Of a stretch of DNA of 64,000 nt, positions 27,091 through 36,143 are shown in pieces; the first letter of the stretch is position 1, and each line of letters begins with the position of its first letter. Location of the stretch: assembly GCA_023228865.1 (NCBI GenBank), contig JALOAH010000002.1, positions 1 to 64,000 of the forward strand. Direction: 5' to 3'. Source of the stretch: Porticoccaceae bacterium. Lineage in GTDB: Bacteria; Pseudomonadota; Gammaproteobacteria; Pseudomonadales; Porticoccaceae. The notes under the pieces were generated by a model. That model did not search any database. It had not been told where the DNA came from and saw only the letters and a program-made list of their open reading frames with translations. Both the position numbers and the translations under genes were made by a program.

Positions 27091-28233
27091 GTGAACGAAA
27101 AAATTGAACAACGCACCTTTCTGCTCCTCCTGGTCGTTATCAGCGGCCTCTTTCTCTACCTGCTGAAACCTTTTTTCGCTCCCGTCTTCTGGGCCTGCGC
27201 CATCAGCCTGGTGTTTTTTCCCGTTTATCAACGCCTGGAACTCTGGTGGGGGCACCGCCCCAACAGCTCTGCCCTTGTCACCCTGCTGGCCTGTATTTGC
27301 GTGGTGGTCATTCCGGTGATGCTGGTGCTGACTTCCTTTCTTCAGGAAGCGGCTGACCTCTACCGGCGTATCGACTCCGGGGAAATCAAACCGGGCGCCA
27401 TTATCGAACGGATTCACAGCGCACTGCCTGCGGCGCAAGCCCTGATGGATCGCCTGGGCATGGATATGGATACCCTCAAAGGCTATGCCGCCGATGGCGC
27501 CCTCAAAACCAGCCGCTTTCTCGCCCAGCACGCGCTGTCACTGGGGCAGAGCACCTTCAGCTTCTTTCTCAGCATGGGGTTGATGCTCTACCTGGCCTTT
27601 TTTCTCCTCAGGGATGGCCGCAAACTCATCGACCTGCTGGTGCACGCCCTTCCCCTGGGGGATGAACGGGAACGCCTGCTCTTTGCCAAATTCGCCGAAG
27701 TGACCAGAGCCACCATCAAGGGCAACCTGGTTGTCGCCGTGGTGCAGGGCGCCCTGGGTGGCATTATTTTCTGGCTCTTGGGACTGCCCGCCGCCGTACT
27801 CTGGGGGGTTGCCATGGCGGTGCTCTCGCTGATTCCCGCCGTCGGCGCCGGCCTGATATGGGCACCCGCAGCCATTTACCTGTTTGCCACCGGCAACTGG
27901 GTCTCCGCCATTGTCCTCACCGCCTATGGCATTTTGGTGATTGGCCTTGCCGACAACGTGCTGCGCCCCATCCTCGTGGGGCGCGACACCAAACTGCCGG
28001 ACTGGCTGGTTCTTCTGTCCACCCTCGGCGGCCTCGTCATGGTCGGTATCAACGGCTTTGTGATCGGTCCCCTGATCGCCGCCCTCTTTGTGGTTTTCTG
28101 GCAAATTTTCAGCCGGGATTTTCATGGACCAGATGACTCGCCAGCCGCCGAAGCTGCGGCAATCACCTCCACAGACAACAGCGGCGCAGGGCTCGCCAAA
28201 GACGCAGCGCCCGTCAAAGAAGGGTGCGGCTGA
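27091..28233 (+). CDS. AI-2E family transporter (YdiK-like permease)
   Basis: A 380-residue protein with about eight membrane segments in the N-terminal 350 residues and a short polar tail. LFLLRDGRKLIDLLVHALPLG, followed by IPAVGAGLIWAPAAIYLFATG and ADNVLRPILVGRDTKLP, are hallmark segments of the AI-2E/PerM family. Members include exporters of autoinducer-2 and Na+/H+ antiporters, but most are uncharacterised. The start codon is GTG after GCGAGG. Confidence 0.88.
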   Translation: MNEKIEQRTFLLLLVVISGLFLYLLKPFFAPVFWACAISLVFFPVYQRLELWWGHRPNSSALVTLLACICVVVIPVMLVLTSFLQEAADLYRRIDSGEIKPGAIIERIHSALPAAQALMDRLGMDMDTLKGYAADGALKTSRFLAQHALSLGQSTFSFFLSMGLMLYLAFFLLRDGRKLIDLLVHALPLGDERERLLFAKFAEVTRATIKGNLVVAVVQGALGGIIFWLLGLPAAVLWGVAMAVLSLIPAVGAGLIWAPAAIYLFATGNWVSAIVLTAYGILVIGLADNVLRPILVGRDTKLPDWLVLLSTLGGLVMVGINGFVIGPLIAALFVVFWQIFSRDFHGPDDSPAAEAAAITSTDNSGAGLAKDAAPVKEGCG

Positions 28234-28309
28234 ATCAAACCCTTGACGGCAATACTGCTGTTGGGCGAGATTAGCCCGCCACAATCATTAATCTCAAGTC
28301 ACGGACGTT

Positions 28310-29023
28310 ATGATGAAGCTGCCCGCCTTTTTCTCCTCGCCACTCATTGCCCTGGCCATGGCAATTGCGGTGCCACCGCCTTTTGCCCTGGCGGATGCGC
28401 CCAACGACATGGCGCGCACCGATATTTTTGTCGATGTCGCCGAATTTATTCCCGGCGTGTTACTGGATATCCGCTATTTCACCAGCAACAATTTTGTCGG
28501 TGAAACCATCGCCGGTTACAGGCAACCCAAATGCCTACTGACTCGACGGGCGGCAAAGGCGCTACGCACCGTGCAGGAGTCTGTCGCGGAAGAGGGACTG
28601 ACCCTGAAAATTTTCGACTGCTACCGGCCACAGCAGGCGGTGGATCATTTTGTGCGCTGGGCGCAGGATCTCGACGATAACCGAATGAAGGATACGTTCT
28701 ATCCCAATATCAACAAGGACGAGCTTTTTGCCAAGGGCTATATCGCCGCCCAATCCGGCCACAGCCGGGGCAGCACGGTAGATCTCACCCTGGTTGATGC
28801 CGTCACCGGGCAGGCAGTGGATATGGGCACCGATTACGACTTTTTTGACCCCCTGTCCCATACGGACAGCCCCACAGTCAACGAACAAGTTCGCAGCAAC
28901 CGCCAGCGCCTAAAGGTGGTGATGGAAGAACACGGCTTCGCCAACCTTCCGGAAGAGTGGTGGCACTACACCCTGGTGGATGAGCCCCATCCCTACAGAT
29001 ACTTCAATTTTGAGGTGGAGTAA
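28310..29023 (+). CDS. D-alanyl-D-alanine dipeptidase (M15D, VanX/DdpX-like)
   Basis: A 237-residue zinc peptidase with an N-terminal signal sequence (cleavage near residue 27), so it acts in the periplasm. The zinc and catalytic motifs are SGHSRGSTVDLT (His and Asp ligands) and EEWWHYTL (catalytic Glu, His ligand). It hydrolyses D-Ala-D-Ala released from peptidoglycan. In Gram-negatives this is DdpX-like salvage rather than vancomycin resistance, since no vanH/vanA partner is present. No ddp transporter genes follow. Confidence 0.9.
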   Translation: MMKLPAFFSSPLIALAMAIAVPPPFALADAPNDMARTDIFVDVAEFIPGVLLDIRYFTSNNFVGETIAGYRQPKCLLTRRAAKALRTVQESVAEEGLTLKIFDCYRPQQAVDHFVRWAQDLDDNRMKDTFYPNINKDELFAKGYIAAQSGHSRGSTVDLTLVDAVTGQAVDMGTDYDFFDPLSHTDSPTVNEQVRSNRQRLKVVMEEHGFANLPEEWWHYTLVDEPHPYRYFNFEVE

Positions 29024-29100
29024 ATAAAGGGATTTCCAGGGACAGGCGCCAAGCTTGCCAGTAATCCCTTTTTAACTGCGGCAATAAAAGGACTGCATGT

Positions 29101-29135
29101 AAAAATGACAACGCCGGGCAGTGCCCGGCGTTGTC
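29101..29135 (-). terminator. Intrinsic terminator of the carboxynorspermidine synthase gene
   Basis: A 13-bp perfect stem (29107-29119 with 29123-29135, AGT loop) is followed on the minus strand by ATTTTT. It lies 23 bp after the stop codon. Confidence 0.85.
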
Positions 29136-29157
29136 GCAGCAAGACTGGCGCTTAGTC

Positions 29158-30357
29158 TTAGAGTTTGTAGTCCTCAATCACCGCCCAGGGCAGGCCGTAC
29201 TGGTTGAGGTCTTCCATAAAGGGATCGGGATTCATCTGCTCCATATTCCAGACGCCGGCTTTGTGCCACTTTTTCTCCACCATCATTTTGGCGCCGATCA
29301 TGGCGGGGACGCCAGTGGTGTAGGAAATCGCCTGGGAGGCGACCTCTTTGTAGCAGTCCTGGTGATCCTTGATCTGGTAGACGTAGACGGTTTTTTCTTT
29401 GCCGTCCTTGATGCCGGTGACCACGCAGCCGATACAGGTTTTGCCCACAGTGCGCGGACCGAGGCTGGCGGGGTCGGGGAGCAGGGCACGGAGGAACTGG
29501 ATGGGCACGATTTTGTGACCCTGAAATTCCACCGGCTCGATACCGGTCATGCCCACATTGCCCAGCACTTCCAGATGTTTCAGATAGCTGTCGCCAAAGC
29601 TCATCCAGAACTGCGCCTTTTTCAGGGTGGGAAAATTCACCACCAGGGATTCGAGCTCCTCGTGGTAGAGGCGGTACATATTGTAGGTGCCGACACCCTC
29701 GGGGCAGGTGAACTCCATTTTGGTGGACATGGGCGGGGTGGTGACAAATTCGCCGTTTTCCCAGTGGCGGCAGTTGGCAGTCACTTCGCGGATATTGATT
29801 TCCGGGTTGAAATTGGTGGCGAAGGGGTAGCCGTGGTTGCCGCCGTTGACGTCGATAATGTCGAGGGTGTGGATTTCGTCGAAGTAGTGCTTGGCGATCC
29901 AGGCGGTGAAAACGTTGGTGGCGCCGGGATCGAAACCGGAACCGAGCAGCGCCATCAGACCGGCACGCTCAAATTTTTCCCGGTAAGCCCACTGCCAGCT
30001 GTATTCAAATTTGGCGGTATCCAGCGGCTCGTAGTTGGCGGTATCCAGGTAATCGACACCGGCTTCCAGGCAGGCGTCCATAATGTGAAGATCCTGATAG
30101 GGCAGGGCGACATTGATCACCAGGGCGGGCTTTTCCGCTTTTAACAGCGCGGCAAGCTCCGGCACATTGTCGGCATCCACCTGGGCGGTGCGAATGGTGC
30201 GACCCTGCATACGCTCGACATCCGCGGCGATGGCCTTGCACTTTGACTCGGTGCGGCTGGCCAACAAAATATCGCTGAATACTTGCGGTAATTGCGCGCA
30301 TTTGTGGGCGACAACACCGCCAACCCCACCGGCGCCGATAATCATGACTTTTGACAC
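29158..30357 (-). CDS. Carboxynorspermidine synthase (saccharopine dehydrogenase family)
   Basis: A 399-residue NAD(P)H enzyme with an N-terminal Rossmann fold (VMIIGAGGVGGVVAHKCAQ) and a Sacchrp_dh_C-like domain with the GSGFDPGATNVF segment near residue 138. It is typical of carboxynorspermidine synthase (CANSDH), which condenses aspartate semialdehyde with diaminopropane or putrescine. Together with nspC in this window it forms the alternative route to norspermidine or spermidine. speA upstream on the same strand, 100 bp away, supplies the putrescine precursor. Confidence 0.92.
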   Translation of the reverse strand: MSKVMIIGAGGVGGVVAHKCAQLPQVFSDILLASRTESKCKAIAADVERMQGRTIRTAQVDADNVPELAALLKAEKPALVINVALPYQDLHIMDACLEAGVDYLDTANYEPLDTAKFEYSWQWAYREKFERAGLMALLGSGFDPGATNVFTAWIAKHYFDEIHTLDIIDVNGGNHGYPFATNFNPEINIREVTANCRHWENGEFVTTPPMSTKMEFTCPEGVGTYNMYRLYHEELESLVVNFPTLKKAQFWMSFGDSYLKHLEVLGNVGMTGIEPVEFQGHKIVPIQFLRALLPDPASLGPRTVGKTCIGCVVTGIKDGKEKTVYVYQIKDHQDCYKEVASQAISYTTGVPAMIGAKMMVEKKWHKAGVWNMEQMNPDPFMEDLNQYGLPWAVIEDYKL

Positions 30358-30388
30358 TGTTCCACTCCTTTAGTGAATTCTATCTGAA

Positions 30389-30407
30389 ACCGCCAGGATC
30401 TGGCGGT
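30389..30407 (-). repeat. Small hairpin between speA and the synthase gene
   Basis: ACCGCCAG (30389-30396) pairs with CTGGCGGT (30400-30407) around a GAT loop, with only TTTC after it on the minus strand. It is a weak terminator or attenuator candidate between the two polyamine genes. Confidence 0.4.
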
Positions 30408-30457
30408 CTTGACAATCTTTTCTCTTGCAGCTAGGCGCCAGGCGCTTGCCACTTCTT

Positions 30458-32374
30458 TCACCTCTCAAAATAGGTATAGCCGCGCAGACTCTCTGAAAAC
30501 GCACCGAGCATTTTCTGGCGGTCGGCCACGGAGATTCTGCCTTCGCGCACCGCCTTTTCCGCCGTATTGCGGAAACGGCGGAACAGATTTCCCGGTTCGT
30601 ATTCCACATAACTGAGAACATCGGAAATGGTGTCGCCGTGCAGTTCGTGGACAAAATCAAAACTGCCGTCGCTATTGATGCGCACACTGGCAACGTTGGT
30701 ATCGCCGAACAGATTGTGCAAATCTCCCAGTGTCTCCTGATAGGCGCCCACCAGAAATACCGCCAGGTAGTATTCCTTGTCGTGCTCAAGGGGATGCAAG
30801 GGCAGCGTGGTGCGCTCACCTTCCGGGCAGGCGAAACGGTCAATTTTGCCATCGCAGTCACAGGTGAGGTCGGCAATGATCGCTTCACGGGTGGGTTTTT
30901 CGTTGAGCCTGTGAATCGGCATCAAGGGGAAGGTCTGACCAATGGCCCAAAAATCCGGCAGCGACTGAAAGACACTGAAATTGCCGTAGTAAATATCCGC
31001 CAACTGCTCGGTGAGGTTTTCCAGGACAATGGGCACCCGGTCGAGCTGGGGTATGAGTTTGGCGATTTTCTGCAATACCGCCAGGTAGTAGTTCTCGCCA
31101 ATGGAGCGCATGCGCAGTTTGACTTCACCACGCTTGAATTGCATGCGCAGGGACTCCAGATAGTAAATGGCGTCGTTGTAGCATTCCTGCACATTTTTCA
31201 GATTGGTAATGTCGAGCAGGTGCGCCAAATTCCGCACCTCATCGGGAGCATCTTCCGGCAATGACTCCGGCAAAGGCCCTGGCTCAAAATGGCTCACCGT
31301 GAGGATGTTAAAGAGCAGTACGGAAGTATAGGCAACTGTGGCGCGGCCGGATTCGCTGACAATGGTGGGATGGGGGATGCCCTCTGGATCAAGGGCTTCC
31401 TGAATGGCTTCAACCACATCGACACAGTATTCCTGGAGTGAATAGTTGCGGCTTTGCAAGCTGCCGCCGCGGGAGCCGTCGTAATCCACCGCCAAACCAC
31501 CGCCGATATCCAGGTAGCCCAGTGGCGCGCCTTCTTCCATGAGGTCGATGTAGTAGCGGCAGGCCTCGCGAATACCGGCGCGAATATTCTGAATATTGGG
31601 AATCTGGGAGCCGAGATGAAAGTGCACCAGGCGCAGACAGTGGAGCATATTGGCGGCCTTGAGCAGATCCACCGCCTCGATCAGCTGCTGGGTATTGAGG
31701 CCAAAGAGGCTGCGATCGCCGCTGTCCTCGCTCCAGTGGCCGTCCACCTTGGTACCCAGTTTGAGACGGGCGCCCACCATGGGTTCGACGCCGAGAATGC
31801 GGCTGCGCTCAATGATGAGGGACATTTCTTCTGGCGTTTCAACGACAAAAAAACAGGGAATCCCCAACTGGCGCGCCCGCAGCCCCAGGTCGATGAATTC
31901 TTCATCTTTGTAACCGTTACAGACAATCAGGCTCTCCCGATCCCGCAACATGGCGATGGCCACCAGCAGTTCCGCCTTGCTGCCCGCTTCCAGGCCGTGG
32001 TGATAGCGCTCGCCAAAACGGGCGATCTCTTCGATGATGTGGCTCTGCTGGTTGACCTTGATGGGAAATACACCCCGGTAAACACCCTGGTAATTGGCGC
32101 TTTTAATGGCTCTGGCAAAAGCCTCGTTGATCTGGGTAATGGCGGTGTCCAGGTGATTTTCAATGCGCAGCAACACCGGCATGGCCAGATCGCGCTGTTG
32201 TAAACCCTCGACAATATCGAGAAGGGACACCCGCTGTTTGCTGCCGTTGTTGCCGACCAGCACCTCCAATTCACCGTTGTCGGCGACATCAAAGAGTCCT
32301 GCGCCCCATTCGCGCACGGCGTAACAGTTTGCTGCGTCGTCCGCTGTCCAGGCTGTATTTTCATTTTCTTTCAA
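30458..32374 (-). CDS. speA: Biosynthetic arginine decarboxylase
   Basis: A PLP enzyme converting arginine to agmatine, 638 residues from TTG 32374, which has GAGGAG eight bases upstream; an in-frame start at 32410 would place that site inside the gene. The PLP lysine is K106 in GVFPIKVNQQSH, and DIGGGLAVDYDGS and the C-terminal region (ALIVADLTCDCDGKID-like) are typical of SpeA. No speB is in the window. It is the first gene of a likely speA/carboxynorspermidine synthase unit. Confidence 0.95.
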   Translation of the reverse strand: MKENENTAWTADDAANCYAVREWGAGLFDVADNGELEVLVGNNGSKQRVSLLDIVEGLQQRDLAMPVLLRIENHLDTAITQINEAFARAIKSANYQGVYRGVFPIKVNQQSHIIEEIARFGERYHHGLEAGSKAELLVAIAMLRDRESLIVCNGYKDEEFIDLGLRARQLGIPCFFVVETPEEMSLIIERSRILGVEPMVGARLKLGTKVDGHWSEDSGDRSLFGLNTQQLIEAVDLLKAANMLHCLRLVHFHLGSQIPNIQNIRAGIREACRYYIDLMEEGAPLGYLDIGGGLAVDYDGSRGGSLQSRNYSLQEYCVDVVEAIQEALDPEGIPHPTIVSESGRATVAYTSVLLFNILTVSHFEPGPLPESLPEDAPDEVRNLAHLLDITNLKNVQECYNDAIYYLESLRMQFKRGEVKLRMRSIGENYYLAVLQKIAKLIPQLDRVPIVLENLTEQLADIYYGNFSVFQSLPDFWAIGQTFPLMPIHRLNEKPTREAIIADLTCDCDGKIDRFACPEGERTTLPLHPLEHDKEYYLAVFLVGAYQETLGDLHNLFGDTNVASVRINSDGSFDFVHELHGDTISDVLSYVEYEPGNLFRRFRNTAEKAVREGRISVADRQKMLGAFSESLRGYTYFER

Positions 32375-32549
32375 TGTGTTAGCTCCTCGCCACAGGGGGC
32401 AAAGCGACATCGACGGCGCCCCAGCAGGAAATTAATAGCGCTTATCTGTACCCTAGACCACCCCAAAGGGCAATAAAAGTAAGAAAGTCGGCCATTCTCC
32501 TGCTTATCGCCATCATAGGGAAGGGTTTTGACAGTTTTTTGGCAGAATT

Positions 32550-32581
32550 GGCGCTGGCGCCAACAACGGGACGCCAGCGCC
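32550..32581 (-). repeat. Hairpin downstream of fabY
   Basis: GGCGCTGGCG (32550-32559) pairs with CGCCAGCGCC (32572-32581). It follows the fabY stop by 12 bp on the minus strand but has no clear T-run, so it is at most a weak terminator. Confidence 0.4.
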
Positions 32582-32593
32582 GCAGTTTCGCTG

Positions 32594-34444
32594 TTACTGC
32601 ATATCGGGAAAGGGGTTTTCTATTTGCAGGTCAATGGCTTTTCCGTATCCGGGCACCGCCACTTGGGATGCGGAAATCAGCAACTCGTCATCATCCACCA
32701 TGCCATCGCCAAAGCGGTAGATGACCCGCAAATCCGCTTTGTCGGCCAGGGCTTCATAGGCGCGCGCCTGTTCGCGCACAGTCTCCCTGCGCTCGCAATA
32801 ATCTGCCCAGAGATGATTGTGGCGTTTGGCCAGCATCGCTTCGGTGCGCAGCGGCGACAGCAGCACGCCAGTGGCATTGTTGCCGCCAAAACCTTTGGCA
32901 TTGATAAAAGCCGCCTGCAGACTGTTGGCGCCAACGTTGAGGTCGGCGAGGGGAATATTGAGGCGCTCCTGGTAGACGTCATCGGCGATGGCCTTGCCGG
33001 TTTTAACGCCAGGAATGATGCCGTGACGCATGGCGGCAATGGCGTTGACCACCTGATCGCCACTGGCCGTCGCCATGGAGTGCCCCACATAGGCTTTAAC
33101 CGCACACACCGGCCAGTTATAAATATCAAAAGCTTTGGCGACGCGATCAAAAATCAGCGATTCTGTGACCCGATTCTGGGGTGTGCTGGAGCCGTGGGCG
33201 TAAACCATGGTGTGGCGCTGCAGATCAGCGTCGCCAAGGATTGCCCGCCCCAGACCCAAGGCTTTGGCCATGGTCAGATAATTGCCGGGGCCGGGGCTGG
33301 AAATGGATTTCTTGTAACCATCGGCGTCCATATAAACACCGGGAACCGCGCCGTGGATCTCGGCGCCCAAGGCAACCGCAAGGCTGTCGTCCATCAGGAC
33401 AACGTACTGACACGACTCACCCATGACAAAGCCGCCATTGTCGCAGAAGGGGCGGCTGTAGAGGCGAGGGTCGGGGTTCGCCGTGCGGTCGACCCGACCC
33501 ATACTGTCGATGGTCGCCAGGGCGCTCATGGCCATAAAGCCTTCGAGGTTTTCGAGGGTCACCGGCGCTTCGCTGCCGCCGACAATGGCAACCCGGCGGC
33601 GCCCGGATTGAATATCCCGCACCGCCGCCTGGAGATTGTAGAGAAAACTGGCGCAGGCGCCGGCAATGGCTTCGGTGTGGCCGATATTGCCGAGCACATA
33701 GGCATTGATAAAATCGCCGGGCATGCTGTTGAGCGCCAAGGGAATCATCTTCGATGTCGCCCTGCCCCCCAACCAGCGGGATTTGAGAACGCCGCCAACG
33801 CCATCGTCCGTTAGCTGCCCCAGCAAACTGCTGGCGTACATGCCAATTTCATCGGGTCTGACCCGCCGACAAACCTCGGCCCAGTCGATTCCCAGGGCGT
33901 TGATGGCGTCTGATGCGCCGACGATGGCCATTTGCAGGCCGCGGGGATGGGATTTTGACGGGCTGTAAAATGCTCCCGGATCAAATCCGGAAGGCAGTTG
34001 ACCGGCGGCTTTCACCGGAAAGGATTTGCGATCGGGAACAAACCAGGTCTGGCTGCCCCGCAGGTAAACTTCCACCAGACCAGCACCCAGCTCGGTTATC
34101 TGCCAGCCAGAGGGCAAATCTTCGGGGAGCTGGCGCTTTGACACTTGAAAACGGATTTCACCCCCATCCTGCTGGGAAATTTCCATTTTGGTATTGAGAG
34201 GGGCGTTGTCCGGGTTAAAAACCGCGTCTTCAATACGGCGAATCAGGGTGCCATCAATCACCGCCCTGTCAACGGCGCCGCTGTCACCACTGAGCCCCAT
34301 CAATGCCGCGAGGCCGGACAGGGTTTTGCGACGCTCCGCCTCTCCCAGGCTGTCGAGAATCATTCTGCGGTAGGCCTGATCGAAAGAGCTTCGGCCAGCA
34401 GCATTGTAACCGCCATAACTGACTACTACGGGTAAGGCTGTCAT
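32594..34444 (-). CDS. fabY: Beta-ketoacyl-ACP synthase initiating fatty acid synthesis (FabY type)
   Basis: A 616-residue thiolase-fold condensing enzyme much longer than FabB/FabF. The active-site cysteine lies in AIAGACASFLYNL, with His in AHGSSTPQN and in YVGHSMATASGDQV. The N-terminus VSYGGYNAAGRSSFDQAYRRM matches the FabY of Pseudomonas aeruginosa (PA5174), which uses acetyl-CoA and malonyl-ACP to start the pathway in place of FabH. ATG 34444 has AGGA six bases upstream; ATG 34465 lacks one. It is divergent from a GlxA-type regulator. Confidence 0.88.
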   Translation of the reverse strand: MTALPVVVSYGGYNAAGRSSFDQAYRRMILDSLGEAERRKTLSGLAALMGLSGDSGAVDRAVIDGTLIRRIEDAVFNPDNAPLNTKMEISQQDGGEIRFQVSKRQLPEDLPSGWQITELGAGLVEVYLRGSQTWFVPDRKSFPVKAAGQLPSGFDPGAFYSPSKSHPRGLQMAIVGASDAINALGIDWAEVCRRVRPDEIGMYASSLLGQLTDDGVGGVLKSRWLGGRATSKMIPLALNSMPGDFINAYVLGNIGHTEAIAGACASFLYNLQAAVRDIQSGRRRVAIVGGSEAPVTLENLEGFMAMSALATIDSMGRVDRTANPDPRLYSRPFCDNGGFVMGESCQYVVLMDDSLAVALGAEIHGAVPGVYMDADGYKKSISSPGPGNYLTMAKALGLGRAILGDADLQRHTMVYAHGSSTPQNRVTESLIFDRVAKAFDIYNWPVCAVKAYVGHSMATASGDQVVNAIAAMRHGIIPGVKTGKAIADDVYQERLNIPLADLNVGANSLQAAFINAKGFGGNNATGVLLSPLRTEAMLAKRHNHLWADYCERRETVREQARAYEALADKADLRVIYRFGDGMVDDDELLISASQVAVPGYGKAIDLQIENPFPDMQ

Positions 34445-34521
34445 GGGTTTTCCTGATGTGTCCATTTGATGACGGCCAGTGTATTGGTACCCCGAGATTG
34501 ATTAATGGTTTTTCCAGCCAT

Positions 34522-34534
34522 ATAGTTGAACTAT
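34522..34534. promoter_or_regulatory. Palindrome between fabY and the GlxA-type regulator
   Basis: ATAGTT-G-AACTAT is a perfect 13-bp dyad in the 140-bp divergent gap. It is a candidate operator for either gene. Confidence 0.4.
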
Positions 34535-34584
34535 TTAGCCAGGCGCACTCAAACCCGACGCTAGCAAGCAACCGGAAATAACCC

Positions 34585-35583
34585 ATGGAAACCCTATCCC
34601 GAAAAGTGGGCATCGTGCTGTGCAACAACGTACTGGCCACCAGCGCCACCTTGCCCTATGAAATGCTGATGACCGCCCAGGCGTCCGCTGCCGGTCTTGG
34701 CATCAAGGGTGTGGATCTGAGTATTTTGACCCTGAGCAGTGACGGCAAGCCCATTACTTCCGCTTCCGGCTTTGATCTTGTCCCCACCTGCGCCCTCACT
34801 GACGCCCCCCAGCTGGATCTGGTGCATTTTCCCGGCCAATGGCGCAATCCGCGCCGGGCACTTCGTGAAAACCCGCTTATTTCACCCTGGCTGCGGGAAC
34901 AACACCGCTTTGGCGCCGCCATTACCGCAGTTGGCACGGGTGTCTGTTTTCCCGCCGCAGCTGGACTGCTGGACGGCAAACCGGCCACCACCCACTGGCA
35001 TTATTTTGACCAGTTCCAGAAGGACTATCCCCATGTGCTTTTGAAACGCCAGTATTTCATCACCCAGGCCGGCAATATTTATTGCGCCGCCAGCGTCAAC
35101 ACCCTGGCGGAACTGATGGTGCACATCATTTATCTCTGGTTTGGCAGGCCTGTGGCCAACAACGTGGAAAGAAATTTTTTCCATGAAATTCGCGGCACCT
35201 TTGAGCCCAGCCGCTATTTTGCCGACCACGTGGAACACCATTCCGATGAAAGTATTCTCCAGGTGCAAATCTGGCTCGACGATAATTTTTCGCGCAAGAT
35301 CTCTCTGCCCCTGCTCGCCGGGCAGTTCGGCATGAGTATTCGCACCTTTAACCGCCGCTTCAAACAGGCGCTGGGACAGACGCCAGGGGAGTATATTCGC
35401 GCCCTGCGCCTCGATCACGCCCGGGATCTGCTGCAAAAAACCAATCTCAGTATTCTCGAAGTGGCCGGATTGAGCGGCTATCAAGACATCTCCCACTTCA
35501 GCCGTCAGTTTCACAAAAATTTTCAGATCACCCCCGGTGAATACCGAGCGACGGTGAGGGCAAAGCTGTTTTCTGTACATTAA
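34585..35583 (+). CDS. GlxA family transcriptional regulator (DJ-1/PfpI + AraC HTH)
   Basis: A 332-residue regulator with an N-terminal class I amidotransferase-like (DJ-1/PfpI) domain (about 8-180) and a C-terminal AraC-type double HTH (about 225-325: MSIRTFNRRFKQALGQTPGEYI, then DISHFSRQFHKNFQITPGEY). The DJ-1 nucleophile elbow is around AVGTGVCFPAAAG, with Cys present. Relatives govern catabolism of arginine, carnitine or glycine betaine. Its target is not evident; fabY is the adjacent divergent gene. Confidence 0.9.
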   Translation: METLSRKVGIVLCNNVLATSATLPYEMLMTAQASAAGLGIKGVDLSILTLSSDGKPITSASGFDLVPTCALTDAPQLDLVHFPGQWRNPRRALRENPLISPWLREQHRFGAAITAVGTGVCFPAAAGLLDGKPATTHWHYFDQFQKDYPHVLLKRQYFITQAGNIYCAASVNTLAELMVHIIYLWFGRPVANNVERNFFHEIRGTFEPSRYFADHVEHHSDESILQVQIWLDDNFSRKISLPLLAGQFGMSIRTFNRRFKQALGQTPGEYIRALRLDHARDLLQKTNLSILEVAGLSGYQDISHFSRQFHKNFQITPGEYRATVRAKLFSVH

Positions 35584-35590
35584 GCGGCAA

Positions 35591-35652
35591 ATTGCGCCAG
35601 CCCGTGAATCTTTGCGCCAAAAGCGCTCAACGGCAGGGGAGGCTGGCGCAAT
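35591..35652. repeat. 12-bp inverted repeat between convergent genes
   Basis: ATTGCGCCAGCC (35591-35602) is the exact complement of GGCTGGCGCAAT (35641-35652), separated by 38 nt. It begins 8 bp after the GlxA-type gene and ends 8 bp before the small membrane gene, so each transcript could fold into the same stem. Confidence 0.5.
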
Positions 35653-35659
35653 GTGGCGG

Positions 35660-36052
35660 TTACCTCACTTTAATGGCAATGGCGGTGGCCAGCCCCCAAA
35701 TTCCGTTAAAGAACAGCACCAGCAGCGGGGTCAGCGCACCCAGTTTGTAACCCGCCATGCCCTGGTAGGCTTCGTAGGGGAAAATATAGAAGAGCTGCAC
35801 TGCCGTGGGAAAAAGGCTGAAAACCAGGCCGCGCAGCAATGTTCGGCTGCCAAACCAGGAAAGCAGGAATAAAAATCCCCAAAGACCGCCCCAGACAAGG
35901 CGCGGGTAGAGCCAGTAGGTGGTCAGGGACGGCGCCATGGCCACCCCCAGGGACTGGCTGATGCCGTATTGGCCAAAGAGCCAGACCACCAGGCTGTTAA
36001 TCATTGCCCCCAGAGTGCCGGCGGCAAAGCAGATCAGGCTATTGCGAAACAT
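35660..36052 (-). CDS. Small integral membrane protein, unknown function
   Basis: A 130-residue protein with four predicted membrane segments (SLICFAAGTLGAMINSLVVW, a Trp-rich LVWGGLWGFLFLLSW, LVFSLFPTAVQLFYIF and a C-terminal LTPLLVLFFNGIWGLATAIA). It has no signal peptide and no motif I recognise beyond hydrophobicity. It lies 91 bp downstream of pdxH on the same strand and may be cotranscribed. Confidence 0.75.
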   Translation of the reverse strand: MFRNSLICFAAGTLGAMINSLVVWLFGQYGISQSLGVAMAPSLTTYWLYPRLVWGGLWGFLFLLSWFGSRTLLRGLVFSLFPTAVQLFYIFPYEAYQGMAGYKLGALTPLLVLFFNGIWGLATAIAIKVR

Positions 36053-36143
36053 GCTGATTCTCTTTTTTTGTTGCTGCGAACAGGAGCCCTGTCAACGCCT
36101 GACAGCCTGTCTTCACTCAAGCTGGTGAGATCGGCGATCCCCA

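Noticed and set aside
28310..29023. Vancomycin resistance (VanX) interpretation
   Set aside because: No vanH/vanA neighbours, and the protein has a signal peptide as in periplasmic DdpX-type salvage enzymes.
30113..30373. Plus-strand open frames antisense to the carboxynorspermidine synthase, speA and fabY genes
   Set aside because: They mirror the codon pattern of well-identified minus-strand genes and have no family features.
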